Origin: Planktotalea sp.
GTDB lineage: Bacteria; Pseudomonadota; Alphaproteobacteria; Rhodobacterales; Rhodobacteraceae
Direction of reading: 5' to 3'
Assembly (NCBI RefSeq): GCF_018607965.1
Contig: NZ_JABBAM010000061.1
Coordinates: 1-64,000 of the forward strand
DNA: 64,000 nt
Shown here piece by piece: positions 18,425 through 28,372 of the stretch. The translations under genes were made by a program, and so were the position numbers. The first letter of the stretch is position 1. Each line of letters opens with the position of its first letter. Under the pieces are notes generated by a model. It was not told where the DNA came from and did no database searches. It saw nothing but the letters and a program-made list of their open reading frames with translations.

Positions 18425-20653
18425 ATGACCGAAAAGCCCCCTATTGATAGCGCTAACAGCGATACGCCGGATTTCTTCCATGAAGGGGATTTGGTTGGCG
18501 TTTGGACGACGCAGCCTTTGGGGCGGCGTCTGGATTACAAAGCGCCTGAGGGCGGATGTTGGCTGGGTGCGTTTGTCGAAGTGCCGCTGGGACCGCGCAA
18601 AGTGATGGGCGTGGTTTGGGGCGCGGGCAAGGGCGATTGGGATTATGCCAAGACGCGCAAAGTGATCCGCGCGCTGGATGTGCCGCCGATGTGTAGCGAA
18701 TTGCGTGAGTTTCTGGAAAAAGCAGGTGCGTATACGCTGACTGATATGGAGAGCATGTTGCGCCTTGGTGTGCGTGCGCCGGGCCTTGGTGATCCACCTT
18801 CGATGCGCAAAGTCTATCGCAAGGGTGATGTTGAACCGGACCGGATGACTGAACCGCGTGGTCGGGTTCTGGATGCGCTACAAGAATACGGTGATCTATC
18901 GTTTACGCTAAAAGAATTGAGTGAAGCAGCGGGTGTAACATCGTCGGTTGTGAAGGGCTTGGTCAAGCTGGGCTCTGTGCGCGAGGAAGACACGCCGCGC
19001 GATTTGCCCTATCCGCGTTTAGATCCGGAATTGCCCAGCAAGACCTTGGCGGCGGATCAGGCGGACGCGGCAGACGTGTTAAAGGCAGGGATCAAGTCGG
19101 GTGCCTATGGGACGACCTTGCTGCGTGGTGTGACGGGTTCGGGCAAGACCGAAGTTTATCTAGAGGCGGTGGCGGAGTGTTTACGCCAGGGGCGCCAAGC
19201 GCTGGTCCTTTTGCCTGAGATTGCTCTGACGGCAGAGTTTTTGACGCGGGTGCAGGCGCGCTTTGGTGCGAAACCTGCGGAGTGGCATTCAGGCGTGACC
19301 ATGACAGAACGCCGTCGCGCGTGGAAAATGGTGGGTCAAGGCGGTGCGCAATTGGTGGTTGGCGCGCGTTCTGCGCTGTTTCTGCCATTTCGCGATTTGG
19401 GATTGGTTGTGGTCGATGAAGAGCATGACACATCCTACAAACAAGAAGACGGCGTGCTATACAATGCGCGCGATATGACGGTGCTGCGCGCGTCGATTTG
19501 TTCGGCGCAGGTGATTTTGGCCAGCGCGACGCCGTCATTGGAGAGTTGGGCCAATGCGGAAGCGGGAAAATACACGCGGATCGATCTGACGTCGCGCTTT
19601 GGCGATGCTGTCATGCCTAACATGCGCGCGATTGATATGCGGGACGTGAAACTGGCAGGCAATCGTTGGATTTCACCGCAGATGAAGGCCGAGGTCGAGG
19701 CGCGTGTTGCTTTGGGTGAGCAGTCTTTGTTGTTTATTAACCGTCGTGGATACGCGCCTGTCACGATTTGTCGGGCCTGCGGACACCAGATTGGTTGTGA
19801 TCACTGTGACGCGCGGATGGTAGAGCACCGCTTTCAGAAGCGGTTAGTGTGTCACCAGTGCGGTGAAACAAAAGCAATGCCAGAGATTTGTCCATCCTGC
19901 GAGGCAGAGGATCGATTGGCGGCCGTTGGGCCGGGTGTTGAGCGTTTGGCCGAAGAAGCGGCCGAGTTATTTCCCGATGCGCGCATTTCGACCCTGAGTT
20001 CGGATATGTATGGATCAGCCCGTGCGTTGAAGGCCGAGATTGTTGGTATTGCCGAAGGAGCGGCAGATATTATCATCGGGACGCAATTGGTGGCCAAAGG
20101 GCATAACTTTCCTTTGCTAACGCTGGTCGGTGTGATCGATGCGGATTTGGGTCTGCAAGGGTCTGACCTTCGCGCCGCTGAGCGCACGTTCCAATTGATG
20201 CGCCAAGTGGCGGGACGAGCAGGGCGATCTGTGAAAAAAGGCACCGCGTTGATGCAGACGTATCAACCAGAGCACCCTGTCATTCGTGCAATTCTAGCGG
20301 GCGATGAGAATAGTTTTTGGACAGCCGAGGCCGCAGAGCGCCGCGCGGCAACCGTACCGCCCTATGGTCGGATGGCGGGCATCATCCTGTCATCGCCTGA
20401 CGTGCAAGAGGTTTTTGAGCTCGGTGCAGCGCTTGCCCGACTTGATGGGCCTTTGCGCCAAATTGGAGCGCAAGTTTTTGGACCCGCGCCTGCGCCCATT
20501 GCGCGTGTGCGGGGGCGTCACCGAGTACGTTTGTTGGTGAAGGCAGATAAGAACGTGCCTTTGCAACGTGCGTTGACGGCTTGGATCAAGCAAGTACGCG
20601 TGCCAGGGCAGGTGCGTTTAAGCGTCGATATCGACCCTCAAAGCTTTTATTAG
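18425..20653 (+). CDS. priA: Primosomal protein N' (replication restart helicase)
   Basis: DNA helicase that recognises stalled forks and loads the replisome. From the ATG at 18425 it has 742 residues; the ORF track extends far upstream only because the antisense of fsa is open. The Walker A motif is GVTGSGKTEVY, the DEAH box is DEEHDTSYK, and the zinc region has CRACG, CDHC, CHQCG and CPSCE between about residues 445 and 495. The helicase motif VAGRAGRSVKKG is also present. The N-terminal 3'-end-binding domain begins FHEGDLVGVWTTQPLG. Confidence 0.96.
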   Translation: MTEKPPIDSANSDTPDFFHEGDLVGVWTTQPLGRRLDYKAPEGGCWLGAFVEVPLGPRKVMGVVWGAGKGDWDYAKTRKVIRALDVPPMCSELREFLEKAGAYTLTDMESMLRLGVRAPGLGDPPSMRKVYRKGDVEPDRMTEPRGRVLDALQEYGDLSFTLKELSEAAGVTSSVVKGLVKLGSVREEDTPRDLPYPRLDPELPSKTLAADQADAADVLKAGIKSGAYGTTLLRGVTGSGKTEVYLEAVAECLRQGRQALVLLPEIALTAEFLTRVQARFGAKPAEWHSGVTMTERRRAWKMVGQGGAQLVVGARSALFLPFRDLGLVVVDEEHDTSYKQEDGVLYNARDMTVLRASICSAQVILASATPSLESWANAEAGKYTRIDLTSRFGDAVMPNMRAIDMRDVKLAGNRWISPQMKAEVEARVALGEQSLLFINRRGYAPVTICRACGHQIGCDHCDARMVEHRFQKRLVCHQCGETKAMPEICPSCEAEDRLAAVGPGVERLAEEAAELFPDARISTLSSDMYGSARALKAEIVGIAEGAADIIIGTQLVAKGHNFPLLTLVGVIDADLGLQGSDLRAAERTFQLMRQVAGRAGRSVKKGTALMQTYQPEHPVIRAILAGDENSFWTAEAAERRAATVPPYGRMAGIILSSPDVQEVFELGAALARLDGPLRQIGAQVFGPAPAPIARVRGRHRVRLLVKADKNVPLQRALTAWIKQVRVPGQVRLSVDIDPQSFY

Positions 20654-20762
20654 TAACAGAAAATTACTGCAAATTTAAAAATACAGCCCCGATTCTGCAA
20701 ATTTGCATCAAAAATGGACTTAGTGATGAGGCTCTCTTGATTGTACTTCATTACATTAGGTT

Positions 20763-21644
20763 ATGGTTTTCCGGGGGGGTGAGGCTATTAATAAGAATTG
20801 GGATGATTTGCGATATCTGCTCGCGTTGGAACGTACAGGGTCAGTGAAATCTGCGGCGGACATGCTTAAAACGAGCGCGACAACAGTCACGCGCAAAATC
20901 GCTATTATTTCGGATCGGTTTAAAGAACCTGTATTTGTTAAAAGCAACAATCAAAGGCTTTTAACCGAACTTGGACAACGGCTTTTTGACATAGGTGTGA
21001 AACTTGAGACGTCTATTGCGAATTTAGGTGTCGGGTACATTTCTGGAGAACATTAAGGCGATGTCATGGTCACGAGTTTGGACTTTATTAATCGAACGCT
21101 CGTTTTCCCCAGATTGCACGAGTTTCATGCAAAATATCCTGGCATCAAGTTAAACCTACATAGTTCTAACGCGAATTTGAGTTTGGCATACGATGAGGCA
21201 GATGTAGCGATTCGTCTTGCGCGGCCGACCTCTGGTCGACTTCACGCTAAGAAGTTATGTGATCTAAAATACTCGTTATTCTGCCCAAACGAGGGTAATC
21301 CGGACGAATGGATAGGGCGTGAAGAAAATCTTGACTGGATTCCTGAAATGAAAACGGCCCGCACCTATTTTGAGGCCAAGCCGATCCTGCGAGTGACCGA
21401 CCACAAAGCTGCATTAGATGCATGCAAAAAACTAATGGTTGCCGCCGTTTTACCTGATATTTTGGTGAACGACGAAACCAATGTTTTTCAGGTGCCCGGC
21501 ACCCCATCGATAGAACGCGAAGCATGGCTCGTGACCCATGAAAGTAGATTGAAAGATCCAAAGCTCATGATTGTGAAGCAGTGGATCGAAGAGTGTTTCG
21601 TGGATTTGCAGTTTGCTCAAAAACTGACGCGACAGATCGCATAG
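20763..21644 (+). pseudogene. LysR-family regulator interrupted by an in-frame TAA
   Basis: Two ORFs in the same frame (20763-21056 and 21066-21644) make one LysR-type regulator of about 290 residues. The winged-helix DNA-binding domain is NWDDLRYLLALERTGSVKSA, and the ligand-binding domain runs from TSLDFINRTLVFPRL to the end. A single TAA at 21054-21056 separates them (ISGEH, stop, GDVMVTSLD), in the linker after the DNA-binding part. The start is also irregular: the only upstream ATG lies before a G7 run and extra residues precede NWDDLR. Nothing else looks damaged, so decay is recent, or the first ORF makes a free DNA-binding domain. Confidence 0.8.
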
Positions 21645-21684
21645 GTCGACTTGCCTAACGGTATGCTCGAAAAGGGCGCTTCGT

Positions 21685-21978
21685 CTAGGCCCAGTAAAAC
21701 GTAAGGGGTTTGGTGTCTGAGCGGGTGATTTTCCCTTTTGCTTCCAAATCAAGCTGCACCGTTTTTGCCCACCACCCTGAGGTTTTTCCACGGGGGAAGA
21801 GGACGGGTGACAGATGTGCTTTTGCTGCATTTGTGATTTCATCGAATGTCATACCAGGAGCGCAATGTGGCAGGGTTTTTATGAAAGCCGCGTGCATGTC
21901 GTTGTATTTATCCGCGCGCACGTTTTCAGTTCGGCCGGGCGTGTTGATGTTCTGAACGGTGATCTTTTGCACACTCAT
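21685..21978 (-). CDS. Small conserved protein, DUF6958-like
   Basis: A 97-residue protein. The segments NINTPGRTENVRADKYN and SGWWAKTVQLDLEAKGKI resemble a small family I recall as DUF6958, which looks like a winged-helix-type fold; that name is from memory and should be checked. No membrane segment is seen. It is divergent from the MFS gene across 250 bases with no other gene, and it converges on the LysR pseudogene. Confidence 0.65.
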   Translation of the reverse strand: MSVQKITVQNINTPGRTENVRADKYNDMHAAFIKTLPHCAPGMTFDEITNAAKAHLSPVLFPRGKTSGWWAKTVQLDLEAKGKITRSDTKPLTFYWA

Positions 21979-22229
21979 AAGAGGCAGTTTAGCACATTTT
22001 CAAACATAAACCAAAGAGTGCCGTTCAAAGGTTTAAAAGCGAAGGAATGGGGCAACGGGAACCTAAATGTAACTTGGTCAGTCTTCGTTTCTGATAGTCA
22101 GAACCGTTCGAAAAAAAGCCGCATTAAACCGGTGTGCTGATCGGGGACTGGAAGGAAATGCAGTGTGTGTTGGCCGAGAGGTCTGAAATAAGTCTCGCCA
22201 ATCGCCATGCTTCGTCCTATTGCAAACCT

Positions 22230-23459
22230 ATGAATCCAATCACCCTAGATGACGCGCAAAAGCTTCCATTGTGGCGTAGACCGATTGCGCTGTTGTTCGT
22301 GATGGCAATTGCCATGCCGATTGCGTTTTCGACGTGGTCTGCTCTGCTCAATAATTTCGTGATCGAAGTTGCGGATTTTGATGGCTCCGACATTGGTTGG
22401 CTGCATACTGTCCGCGAAATTCCTGGTTTCTTTGCTGTTGGTGTCATCGCGATCATAATTTTCATGCGTGAACAGGTCCTTGGGCTGGTGTCATTGGTGA
22501 TGTTGGGCGTGGCTACGGCGATTACCGCCTGGTTTCCATCTATGGGTGGGATCTTGACGATCACAATGCTGAGTTCGATCGGATTTCACTACTACGAAAC
22601 TGTCAATCAATCGCTGCAATTGCAGTGGATCGACAAGGCGCGTGCACCGCAAATGTTGGGTTGGCTTTTGGCGGCGGGATCAGCGGCTACGTTTGTGGCA
22701 TATGGTGCGATTGTGCTAACGTGGCAGGCTTTAGATCTTAGCTACAACTTTGTTTACTTGGTGTCTGGCGGATTAACGGCCCTGATCGCGGTTGCCTGTT
22801 TGGTGATGTACCCTCAGTTTGATGCGCCCCATCCTCAGCTGAAAAAGATGATCCTGCGCAAGCGCTATTGGCTCTATTATGCGCTGCAATTCATGTCAGG
22901 CGCGCGACGTCAGATTTTCATGGTCTTCGCGGGCTTTATGATGGTTGAACGCTTTGGTTTTGAGGTCCATGAGATAACATCGCTTTATCTGATCAATCTT
23001 ATCGTCAACATTTTCGTCGCCCCTTTGATGGGCAAAGCGGTCGCCCATTTCGGCGAACGCAGAGCGCTGATGTTTGAATATGCGGGGCTTGTGATGGTGT
23101 TTCTGGCTTACGGCGGCATCTACTGGTTTGGTTGGGGCGTTTTCCTTGCGGCGGCGTTATATGTGATCGATCACATGTTCTTTGCGCTCGCGTTGGCGTT
23201 GAAGACTTATTTTCAAAAGATTGCAGATCCTGGTGATATCGCGCCAACGGCAGCCGTCGCCTTTACGATCAACCATATTGCGGCAGTCTTTTTGCCTGCT
23301 GGGCTTGGGTATTTGTGGCTGATCTCGCCGTCGGCAGTCTTTATTGTTGCGGCCGGCATGGCGTTGATTTCGTTGTTGCTGGCCCTCTTGATCCCGCGCC
23401 ACCCTGCGTCGGGCAATGAAACACGGTTTGGGCGATATTCGCGCCAGCCTGCTGAATAA
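22230..23459 (+). CDS. MFS transporter
   Basis: A 409-residue major facilitator protein with about twelve hydrophobic segments. The ATG at 22230 (MNPITLDDAQKLPLWRRP) is preferred; the ORF-track start at 22134 adds an unlikely hydrophilic extension. A charged loop (RKRYWLYYALQFMSGARRQ) separates the halves, and FAGFMMVERFGFEVHEI follows. The substrate is unknown. It lies 18 bases before prmA and may be cotranscribed with it. Confidence 0.88.
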   Translation: MNPITLDDAQKLPLWRRPIALLFVMAIAMPIAFSTWSALLNNFVIEVADFDGSDIGWLHTVREIPGFFAVGVIAIIIFMREQVLGLVSLVMLGVATAITAWFPSMGGILTITMLSSIGFHYYETVNQSLQLQWIDKARAPQMLGWLLAAGSAATFVAYGAIVLTWQALDLSYNFVYLVSGGLTALIAVACLVMYPQFDAPHPQLKKMILRKRYWLYYALQFMSGARRQIFMVFAGFMMVERFGFEVHEITSLYLINLIVNIFVAPLMGKAVAHFGERRALMFEYAGLVMVFLAYGGIYWFGWGVFLAAALYVIDHMFFALALALKTYFQKIADPGDIAPTAAVAFTINHIAAVFLPAGLGYLWLISPSAVFIVAAGMALISLLLALLIPRHPASGNETRFGRYSRQPAE

Positions 23460-23477
23460 ATCCAAAGGACCATCGAC

Positions 23478-24353
23478 ATGAGCATTACGTTTACCGCATT
23501 GACGACCGTTATGGGCAAAGAGGGCGCAGACCGCTTGGGCGACGCGATGGAGCGGTTGATCCCGGAGCCAACAGGTATCGGTGTATTCGAAGTTGAGGAC
23601 GGGTCTGGCCTTTGGGAAGTTGGTGGATATTTCATCGAGACGCCTGACGAGGGCGGGCTTGCTGTTCTGGCCGCGGCCTTTGGGGCGAAACCGTTTGTTG
23701 TGTCCGAAGTGCCTGAAACTGATTGGGTTGCGCATGTGAAACGTGAGCTGGCCCCTGTCGAAGCAGGCCGCTTTTTCGTCTATGGCAGCCACGACGCAGA
23801 CAAAGTGCCTGAGGGATGTGTCCCATTGCTGATCGAAGCGGCGATGGCCTTTGGGACAGGGCATCACGGCACGACGTTGGGATGTTTACGTGCATTGGAT
23901 CGCCTTGCGAGCGAAGGTTTCGTTGGCAAGGCGGTTGCAGATATCGGCTGTGGTACGGCGGTTCTTGCAATGGGTGCGGCCAGCATCTGGACTGGCGAAG
24001 TCTTAGCAAGCGACATTGACGAGGTCGCCGTGGACGTGGCCAAAGTGAACGTCGCAGCAAATAATCTGACAGGGCGCGTAAAATGCGTCGAGGCGGCAGG
24101 CTTTGATACACCTGAACTTACCACTGCTGGGCCGTACGATTTGATCTTTGCGAACATTCTTAAAGGTCCGCTTATCATGCTCGCGCCCGATATGGCGGCG
24201 AATCTGCAAACTGATGGGTACATGATTCTTTCGGGGATTTTGAACGAGCAAGCTGATGACATCATCGCCGTTTATGCACAAAATGGGATAAATCTTATGT
24301 TTCGAGAAGAGATTAGTGAATGGACGTCACTAACGCTTCGCAAGCAGGCCTGA
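23478..24353 (+). CDS. prmA: Ribosomal protein L11 methyltransferase
   Basis: SAM-dependent enzyme that methylates ribosomal protein L11 (291 residues). The AdoMet-binding motif DIGCGTAVLAMGAA, the preceding AMAFGTGHHGTTLGC segment and the catalytic-site motif FANILKGPL are all present in the expected order, with the small N-terminal L11-recognition domain before them. A Shine-Dalgarno-like AAAGGA precedes the ATG. No hairpin is seen directly after it. Confidence 0.94.
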   Translation: MSITFTALTTVMGKEGADRLGDAMERLIPEPTGIGVFEVEDGSGLWEVGGYFIETPDEGGLAVLAAAFGAKPFVVSEVPETDWVAHVKRELAPVEAGRFFVYGSHDADKVPEGCVPLLIEAAMAFGTGHHGTTLGCLRALDRLASEGFVGKAVADIGCGTAVLAMGAASIWTGEVLASDIDEVAVDVAKVNVAANNLTGRVKCVEAAGFDTPELTTAGPYDLIFANILKGPLIMLAPDMAANLQTDGYMILSGILNEQADDIIAVYAQNGINLMFREEISEWTSLTLRKQA

Positions 24354-24462
24354 TTTTAAGATCATTTAAGGCCGTTTCGACACATTTTCCCTGAAAATGC
24401 CTTAATTGCTTCGTACAAAGCTGGTGTTGTGTTTGGTGGGGGCCAAACTTTTGGAGGCTGCT

Positions 24463-24816
24463 ATGAGTAATGCTCATCTCCAGCGAAAGTCGGGATTTGT
24501 ACTATTGTCTGAACTTGATGGACGAGGTGCGACTGGCTACGTAACACTGGTTCACAAAAATGGACTGATTCAAGTTGTACCGCGCCCTAAGCGACGGTCG
24601 GTATCGACCGTGCCGCTTAAGCTTGTGGTGCTATTTGCGATTTTGATCACAGTGTTTAAGGCGCTTGCGCTGTTGAATGTTGGAGTAGTCGACTACGAAG
24701 CCGATCTTGCGACATTGTCTGAAGGCAATGTCTTTGAAAAGGCCGGTGCGTTTGCTTTGCAGATCGATCCTGTGACCCAAGTAATTTTTGAGACAATCGG
24801 ACCTTTGTTGAAGTAA
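24463..24816 (+). CDS. Hypothetical membrane protein, 117 aa
   Basis: Not recognised. The start at 24463 is set by a strong GGAGG six bases upstream; the ORF-track start at 24406 ignores it. The N-terminus is polar and basic (VVPRPKRRSVSTVPLK), followed by one membrane segment (LKLVVLFAILITVFKALALL) and a short acidic C-terminal part probably outside the cytoplasm. It ends before a strong bidirectional hairpin. The function is unknown. Confidence 0.7.
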   Translation: MSNAHLQRKSGFVLLSELDGRGATGYVTLVHKNGLIQVVPRPKRRSVSTVPLKLVVLFAILITVFKALALLNVGVVDYEADLATLSEGNVFEKAGAFALQIDPVTQVIFETIGPLLK

Positions 24817-24872
24817 GATTGAGATCTGTTGCTACGAAGCGCAACAGACTATTCTTAGAACGCGCAAACAGA

Positions 24873-24904
24873 AAAGGCCGCAGCATTTAGATGTTGCGGC
24901 CTTT
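24873..24904. terminator. Bidirectional rho-independent terminator
   Basis: A 14-base stem (AAAGGCCGCAGCAT / ATGTTGCGGCCTTT, one G-T wobble) with a 4-base loop has A-rich and T-rich outer ends. It sits between the convergent 117-residue membrane-protein gene (+) and the DUF1127 gene (-), so it can end both transcripts. Confidence 0.85.
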
Positions 24905-24934
24905 CTGGTTCTCATCGGGATATTTTAATTCGTT

Positions 24935-25141
24935 TTAGAACTGACGTACGCTTGTTGCGACATTTTCGATGTCCGCGCGGCAAAGGCCAATGTCTTCAAG
25001 CTCACGGTTGCTTAGCTTACCAAGCGCATTGCGTGTTTGACGCGCATCATTCCAAGTTGCGACAGTCGCAACAATAGAGGCGAGTGGGGCAAAGCCGCGG
25101 CGAGCGATGTATGCGGAGCGTGTGTTGTCGACAACAGTCAT
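24935..25141 (-). CDS. DUF1127 domain protein
   Basis: A 68-residue Arg-rich small protein. The C-terminal YjiS-like DUF1127 motif appears as ALGKLSNRELEDIGLCRADI. Proteins of this family in alphaproteobacteria have been linked to RNA turnover and to phosphate and carbon metabolism; here there is no neighbour that suggests a role. It is flanked by its terminator downstream and a 345-base intergenic region upstream. Confidence 0.9.
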   Translation of the reverse strand: MTVVDNTRSAYIARRGFAPLASIVATVATWNDARQTRNALGKLSNRELEDIGLCRADIENVATSVRQF

Positions 25142-25486
25142 AATCGTATTCCTAGATACCAGATCGGCCCAGTGGCGGGTCCCTTAAATTTCATTGTTCT
25201 ATGGGGCATTTAGGAGGGTCGCAGCGTCCTGACAAGCAGGAGATTTTGCATGTGTCCTATGCGTATGCTGCATAGCAGCATTAACGTGAAAATCCTTTGA
25301 AATATGAACTATTTTGACCTTGGGGAATGTCGTTTTCTGCGCGCGCGATGGCGAATTCTGACTGCACTTTGGGTGCCTGTGTCGTTTTCATGCGGCCTGT
25401 GGATAAAACCGACATCTTTGCATAGTGCTTTTCTTTTGTTCGCGTTTCGTGCTACTGAAACAAAAAAACAACAGGTGCAGAGCAGT
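25142..25486. other. Intergenic region between DUF1127 and ruvC
   Basis: About 345 bases with no supported gene. It holds the divergent promoters of the DUF1127 gene (-) and of the ruvCAB operon (+). The only structured element I see is the small inverted repeat ATGCTG-CATAG-CAGCAT at 25265-25281. The in-frame upstream extension of ruvC in the ORF track falls here and is not coding in my view. Confidence 0.5.
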
Positions 25487-25993
25487 ATGCGCGTTTTAGG
25501 TATTGATCCGGGTCTTCGAAACATGGGCTGGGGGATGATTGAAGTGGATGGCAGCCGTATGCGCCATCTTGGGAACGGTGTTTGCACATCTGAGGGCACT
25601 GACTTGAGCCTGCGTTTGCTGTCGCTTCACCGCCAACTGACCGAGGTGCTGCGTGAATATAAGCCAGACACGGCTGCGGTTGAAAATACATTTGTGAACA
25701 AAGACGGCGCGGGCACTTTGAAATTGGGCCAAGCGCGCGGCATCGCGTTGCTGGTTCCTGCGCAAGCGGGTCTTGATGTGGGCGAATATGCCCCGAACAA
25801 GGTTAAGAAGACGATTGTGGGTGTGGGCCACGCGGACAAAATTCAGGTACAGCATATGGTAATGTTGCAACTGCCCAGTGTGATCCTGAACGGGCCAGAC
25901 GCCACAGATGCGCTTGCGATTGCGATGTGTCACGCCCATTATACACGTTCCACACGGGTTGTGGCGCAGGCGAAAAGGGCGATGAACGGATGA
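25487..25993 (+). CDS. ruvC: Holliday junction resolvase RuvC
   Basis: Endonuclease that cuts Holliday junctions (168 residues from the ATG at 25487). Catalytic acidic residues are visible in [14 protein letters not shown] (Asp7), [10 protein letters not shown] (Glu) and near the end [15 protein letters not shown] (two Asp). The ORF track starts 60 codons too early. The stop overlaps the ruvA ATG by four bases (ATGA). Confidence 0.97.
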   Translation: MRVLGIDPGLRNMGWGMIEVDGSRMRHLGNGVCTSEGTDLSLRLLSLHRQLTEVLREYKPDTAAVENTFVNKDGAGTLKLGQARGIALLVPAQAGLDVGEYAPNKVKKTIVGVGHADKIQVQHMVMLQLPSVILNGPDATDALAIAMCHAHYTRSTRVVAQAKRAMNG

Positions 25994-26658
25994 TTGGCAA
26001 GCTATCAGGACGGATCGACTATCGCGGTGTGGATCACGTGCTGATTGATGTGCGCGGCGTGGGGTATATGGTCTATTGCTCTGATCGCACGTTGGCGGGG
26101 CTGCCTGGCTCTGGTGAGGTTGTCGCGCTCTATACGGACCTTTTGGTGCGCGAAGATAACCTACAGCTGTTCGGTTTTACGTCCTTGATTGAAAAGGAAT
26201 GGCACCGCTTGTTGATGAGCGTGCAAGGCATTGGTGCGAAAGCGTCTTTGGCGATTCTAGGGGCCTTGGGCGCTGATGGTGTAAGCCGCGCGATTGCTTT
26301 AGGTGATGTGACCGCGATCAAGGCTGCAAAGGGCGTTGGCCCAAAGACTGCACAGCGTGTTGTGATCGAGCTGAAAGACAAAGCGCCCGGCGTGATGGCG
26401 ATGGGTGTCGGTACGCCTGCTGAAGCGATGGGCGAAGTGCCTGCTGCGGATGATTTCGACGTGATCGAAGCACCTAAGCGCAATATCAGTACGCTGAATG
26501 CGAGCGCGCAAGCAGAGGCGCTGTCCGCGTTGAGTAATCTCGGCTATTCGCCGTCTGATGCGGCAAGTGCAGTGGCCGAGGCCGCTGGTAGCACACCTGA
26601 TGCGGACACATCGTCGCTGATACGTGCCGCGCTCAAGCTACTTGCACCGAAAGGCTAG
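25990..26658 (+). CDS. ruvA: Holliday junction branch migration protein RuvA
   Basis: Tetrameric junction-binding subunit of the RuvAB motor (222 residues). The OB-fold start [13 protein letters not shown], the helix-hairpin-helix segments [17 protein letters not shown] and [21 protein letters not shown], and the C-terminal RuvB-contacting three-helix domain ([16 protein letters not shown]) are in the normal order. It is translationally coupled to ruvC and followed 3 bases later by ruvB. Confidence 0.97.
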   Translation: MIGKLSGRIDYRGVDHVLIDVRGVGYMVYCSDRTLAGLPGSGEVVALYTDLLVREDNLQLFGFTSLIEKEWHRLLMSVQGIGAKASLAILGALGADGVSRAIALGDVTAIKAAKGVGPKTAQRVVIELKDKAPGVMAMGVGTPAEAMGEVPAADDFDVIEAPKRNISTLNASAQAEALSALSNLGYSPSDAASAVAEAAGSTPDADTSSLIRAALKLLAPKG

Positions 26659-26661
26659 GGG

Positions 26662-27687
26662 ATGACCGAACCTGATCCCACCATGCGGCCAGCCGAATTG
26701 CCCGAAGACAATGATCGCGCCCTGCGCCCGCAAGCGTTGGATGAGTTTATTGGGCAAGCCGAAGCACGCGCGAACCTGAAAGTATTTATCGAGAGCGCAA
26801 AGCGACGCGGGGAGGCGATGGACCACACGCTGTTTCATGGCCCACCTGGTTTGGGAAAGACGACGCTGGCGCAGATCATGTCGCGTGAACTGGGCGTGTC
26901 GTTTCGCATGACCTCTGGGCCAGTCCTTGCGAAAGCAGGGGACTTGGCGGCGATCCTGACAAATCTTGAAGCGCGCGACGTTTTGTTTATCGACGAAATT
27001 CACCGCCTGAACCCAGTTGTGGAGGAAATCCTTTATCCCGCTTTGGAAGATTTCGAGTTGGATTTGGTGATTGGCGAAGGCCCTGCTGCGCGGACCGTGC
27101 GCATTGAATTGCAGCCGTTTACGTTGGTCGGCGCGACCACGCGGCTTGGGTTGCTGACGACGCCTTTGCGGGATCGCTTTGGTATTCCGACGCGCTTAGA
27201 GTTTTATACGGTGGACGAGTTGCACACGATTGTGGATCGCAATGCGCGCAAGCTCGGCGCACCCGCTGACGAGGGCGGAGCGCGCGAGATTGCGAAACGC
27301 GCACGTGGGACGCCGCGCATTGCGGGGCGTTTGTTGCGCCGCGTTGTGGATTTCGCGATTGTCGAGGGCGATGGGCGCGTGACGCAAGAATTGGCAGATC
27401 GTGCGCTGACACGGCTTGGGGTTGATAAGCTGGGTCTTGATGGCGCGGATCGGCGTTATTTGCGTCTAATCGCAGAAAATTACCAAGGTGGGCCTGTTGG
27501 GATTGAGACTATGTCGGCGGCTCTGTCAGAAAGCCGTGATGCGCTGGAAGAGGTGATTGAGCCGTTCTTGTTACAGCAGGGTTTGATCCAACGTACCCCG
27601 CGCGGGCGCATGTTGGCGCAAAAGGCGTGGACCCATTTGGGGATGATGCCGCCCAAAAAAGCTGATCAGGCGGGATTGTTTGGTTGA
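26662..27687 (+). CDS. ruvB: Holliday junction helicase RuvB
   Basis: AAA+ motor ATPase of branch migration (341 residues). Walker A is [12 protein letters not shown], Walker B is [10 protein letters not shown], sensor 1 is [19 protein letters not shown], and the C-terminal winged helix ends with [16 protein letters not shown]. Length and motif order are standard. It is followed by a copy of the CCTCCGGCGGGGATATTT element. Confidence 0.98.
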   Translation: MTEPDPTMRPAELPEDNDRALRPQALDEFIGQAEARANLKVFIESAKRRGEAMDHTLFHGPPGLGKTTLAQIMSRELGVSFRMTSGPVLAKAGDLAAILTNLEARDVLFIDEIHRLNPVVEEILYPALEDFELDLVIGEGPAARTVRIELQPFTLVGATTRLGLLTTPLRDRFGIPTRLEFYTVDELHTIVDRNARKLGAPADEGGAREIAKRARGTPRIAGRLLRRVVDFAIVEGDGRVTQELADRALTRLGVDKLGLDGADRRYLRLIAENYQGGPVGIETMSAALSESRDALEEVIEPFLLQQGLIQRTPRGRMLAQKAWTHLGMMPPKKADQAGLFG

Positions 27688-27696
27688 GATGTTTGA

Positions 27697-27716
27697 TGCC
27701 TCCGGCGGGGATATTT
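27697..27716 (+). repeat. Second copy of the CCTCCGGCGGGGATATTT element
   Basis: TGCCTCCGGCGGGGATATTT is identical over 20 bases to 15984-16003. Here it lies between ruvB and the next gene, 17 bases before the ATG, and lacks the flanking 9-base hairpin seen at the first copy. Confidence 0.75.
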
Positions 27717-27733
27717 GGAAAAGGTGAAGTTTG

Positions 27734-28363
27734 ATGTTGGCAACATCTGAGATTGAGGCGCTGTTTACGCGGACCAGTGGCGATTATGCTTTTGCGCGCT
27801 GGGGGCGGGCGATTTCGCCAGTTGTGTTTGGCGTGCAGGACGAGACGTTGAAGGTTGTGAAGGGGGCGATTGAGGCGGTGTGTTTGGTGTCCAACCATCA
27901 TATGGCGGAAACGGATCCTGAGCTGGGTTCGAACGCGATGTTCTTTTTCTTTAGCGAGTGGGCTGAGTTATTAGAGGTGCCAAAGCTGGACGAGCTTGTG
28001 CCTGATTTAGCGGGCATGGTTGCGCGTGTGACGGCGGCGGATGCGAACCAGTACCGTGTGTTTCGATTTGACGAGGAGGGCGCGATCAAAGCGTGCTTTG
28101 TCTTTATTCGAATGGATCAACACATGGCGGACGTGCCCGCTGAAACGTTGGCATTAAGCCAAGCCGTTCAAATGATGGTGCTTTGGTCGGATCGTGCTTT
28201 CGTGAGTGTTTCGCCTTTGGCTGTGATGCCTGAGGGCGGCGTGATCGTGAAGCCAGAGATTTCTGGTTTATTGGCGGCGGCCTATGATGCAGTAATGCCT
28301 GTGGCGGCGAATGATCCAAGCCATGCGTTGCGCCTTGGCGCGCGCATGCCGCAGAAACAGTAG
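27734..28363 (+). CDS. Conserved hypothetical protein, 209 aa
   Basis: Not recognised. The ATG at 27734 is preferred to the TTG at 27731. The protein appears soluble and globular with no signal peptide; segments such as SNAMFFFFSEWAELLEVP and FDEEGAIKACFVFIRM suggest an alpha/beta fold. It lies between ruvB and ybgC in the same orientation, in a transcriptional context leading into the Tol-Pal genes. A function cannot be inferred. Confidence 0.75.
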   Translation: MLATSEIEALFTRTSGDYAFARWGRAISPVVFGVQDETLKVVKGAIEAVCLVSNHHMAETDPELGSNAMFFFFSEWAELLEVPKLDELVPDLAGMVARVTAADANQYRVFRFDEEGAIKACFVFIRMDQHMADVPAETLALSQAVQMMVLWSDRAFVSVSPLAVMPEGGVIVKPEISGLLAAAYDAVMPVAANDPSHALRLGARMPQKQ

Positions 28364-28372
28364 GAGACCGGT

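Noticed and set aside
22134-22229. N-terminal extension of the MFS ORF
   Set aside because: Hydrophilic, unlike MFS N-termini; the ATG at 22230 is better.
25304-25486. N-terminal extension of the ruvC ORF
   Set aside because: Catalytic Asp7 must be near the N-terminus; the start is 25487.
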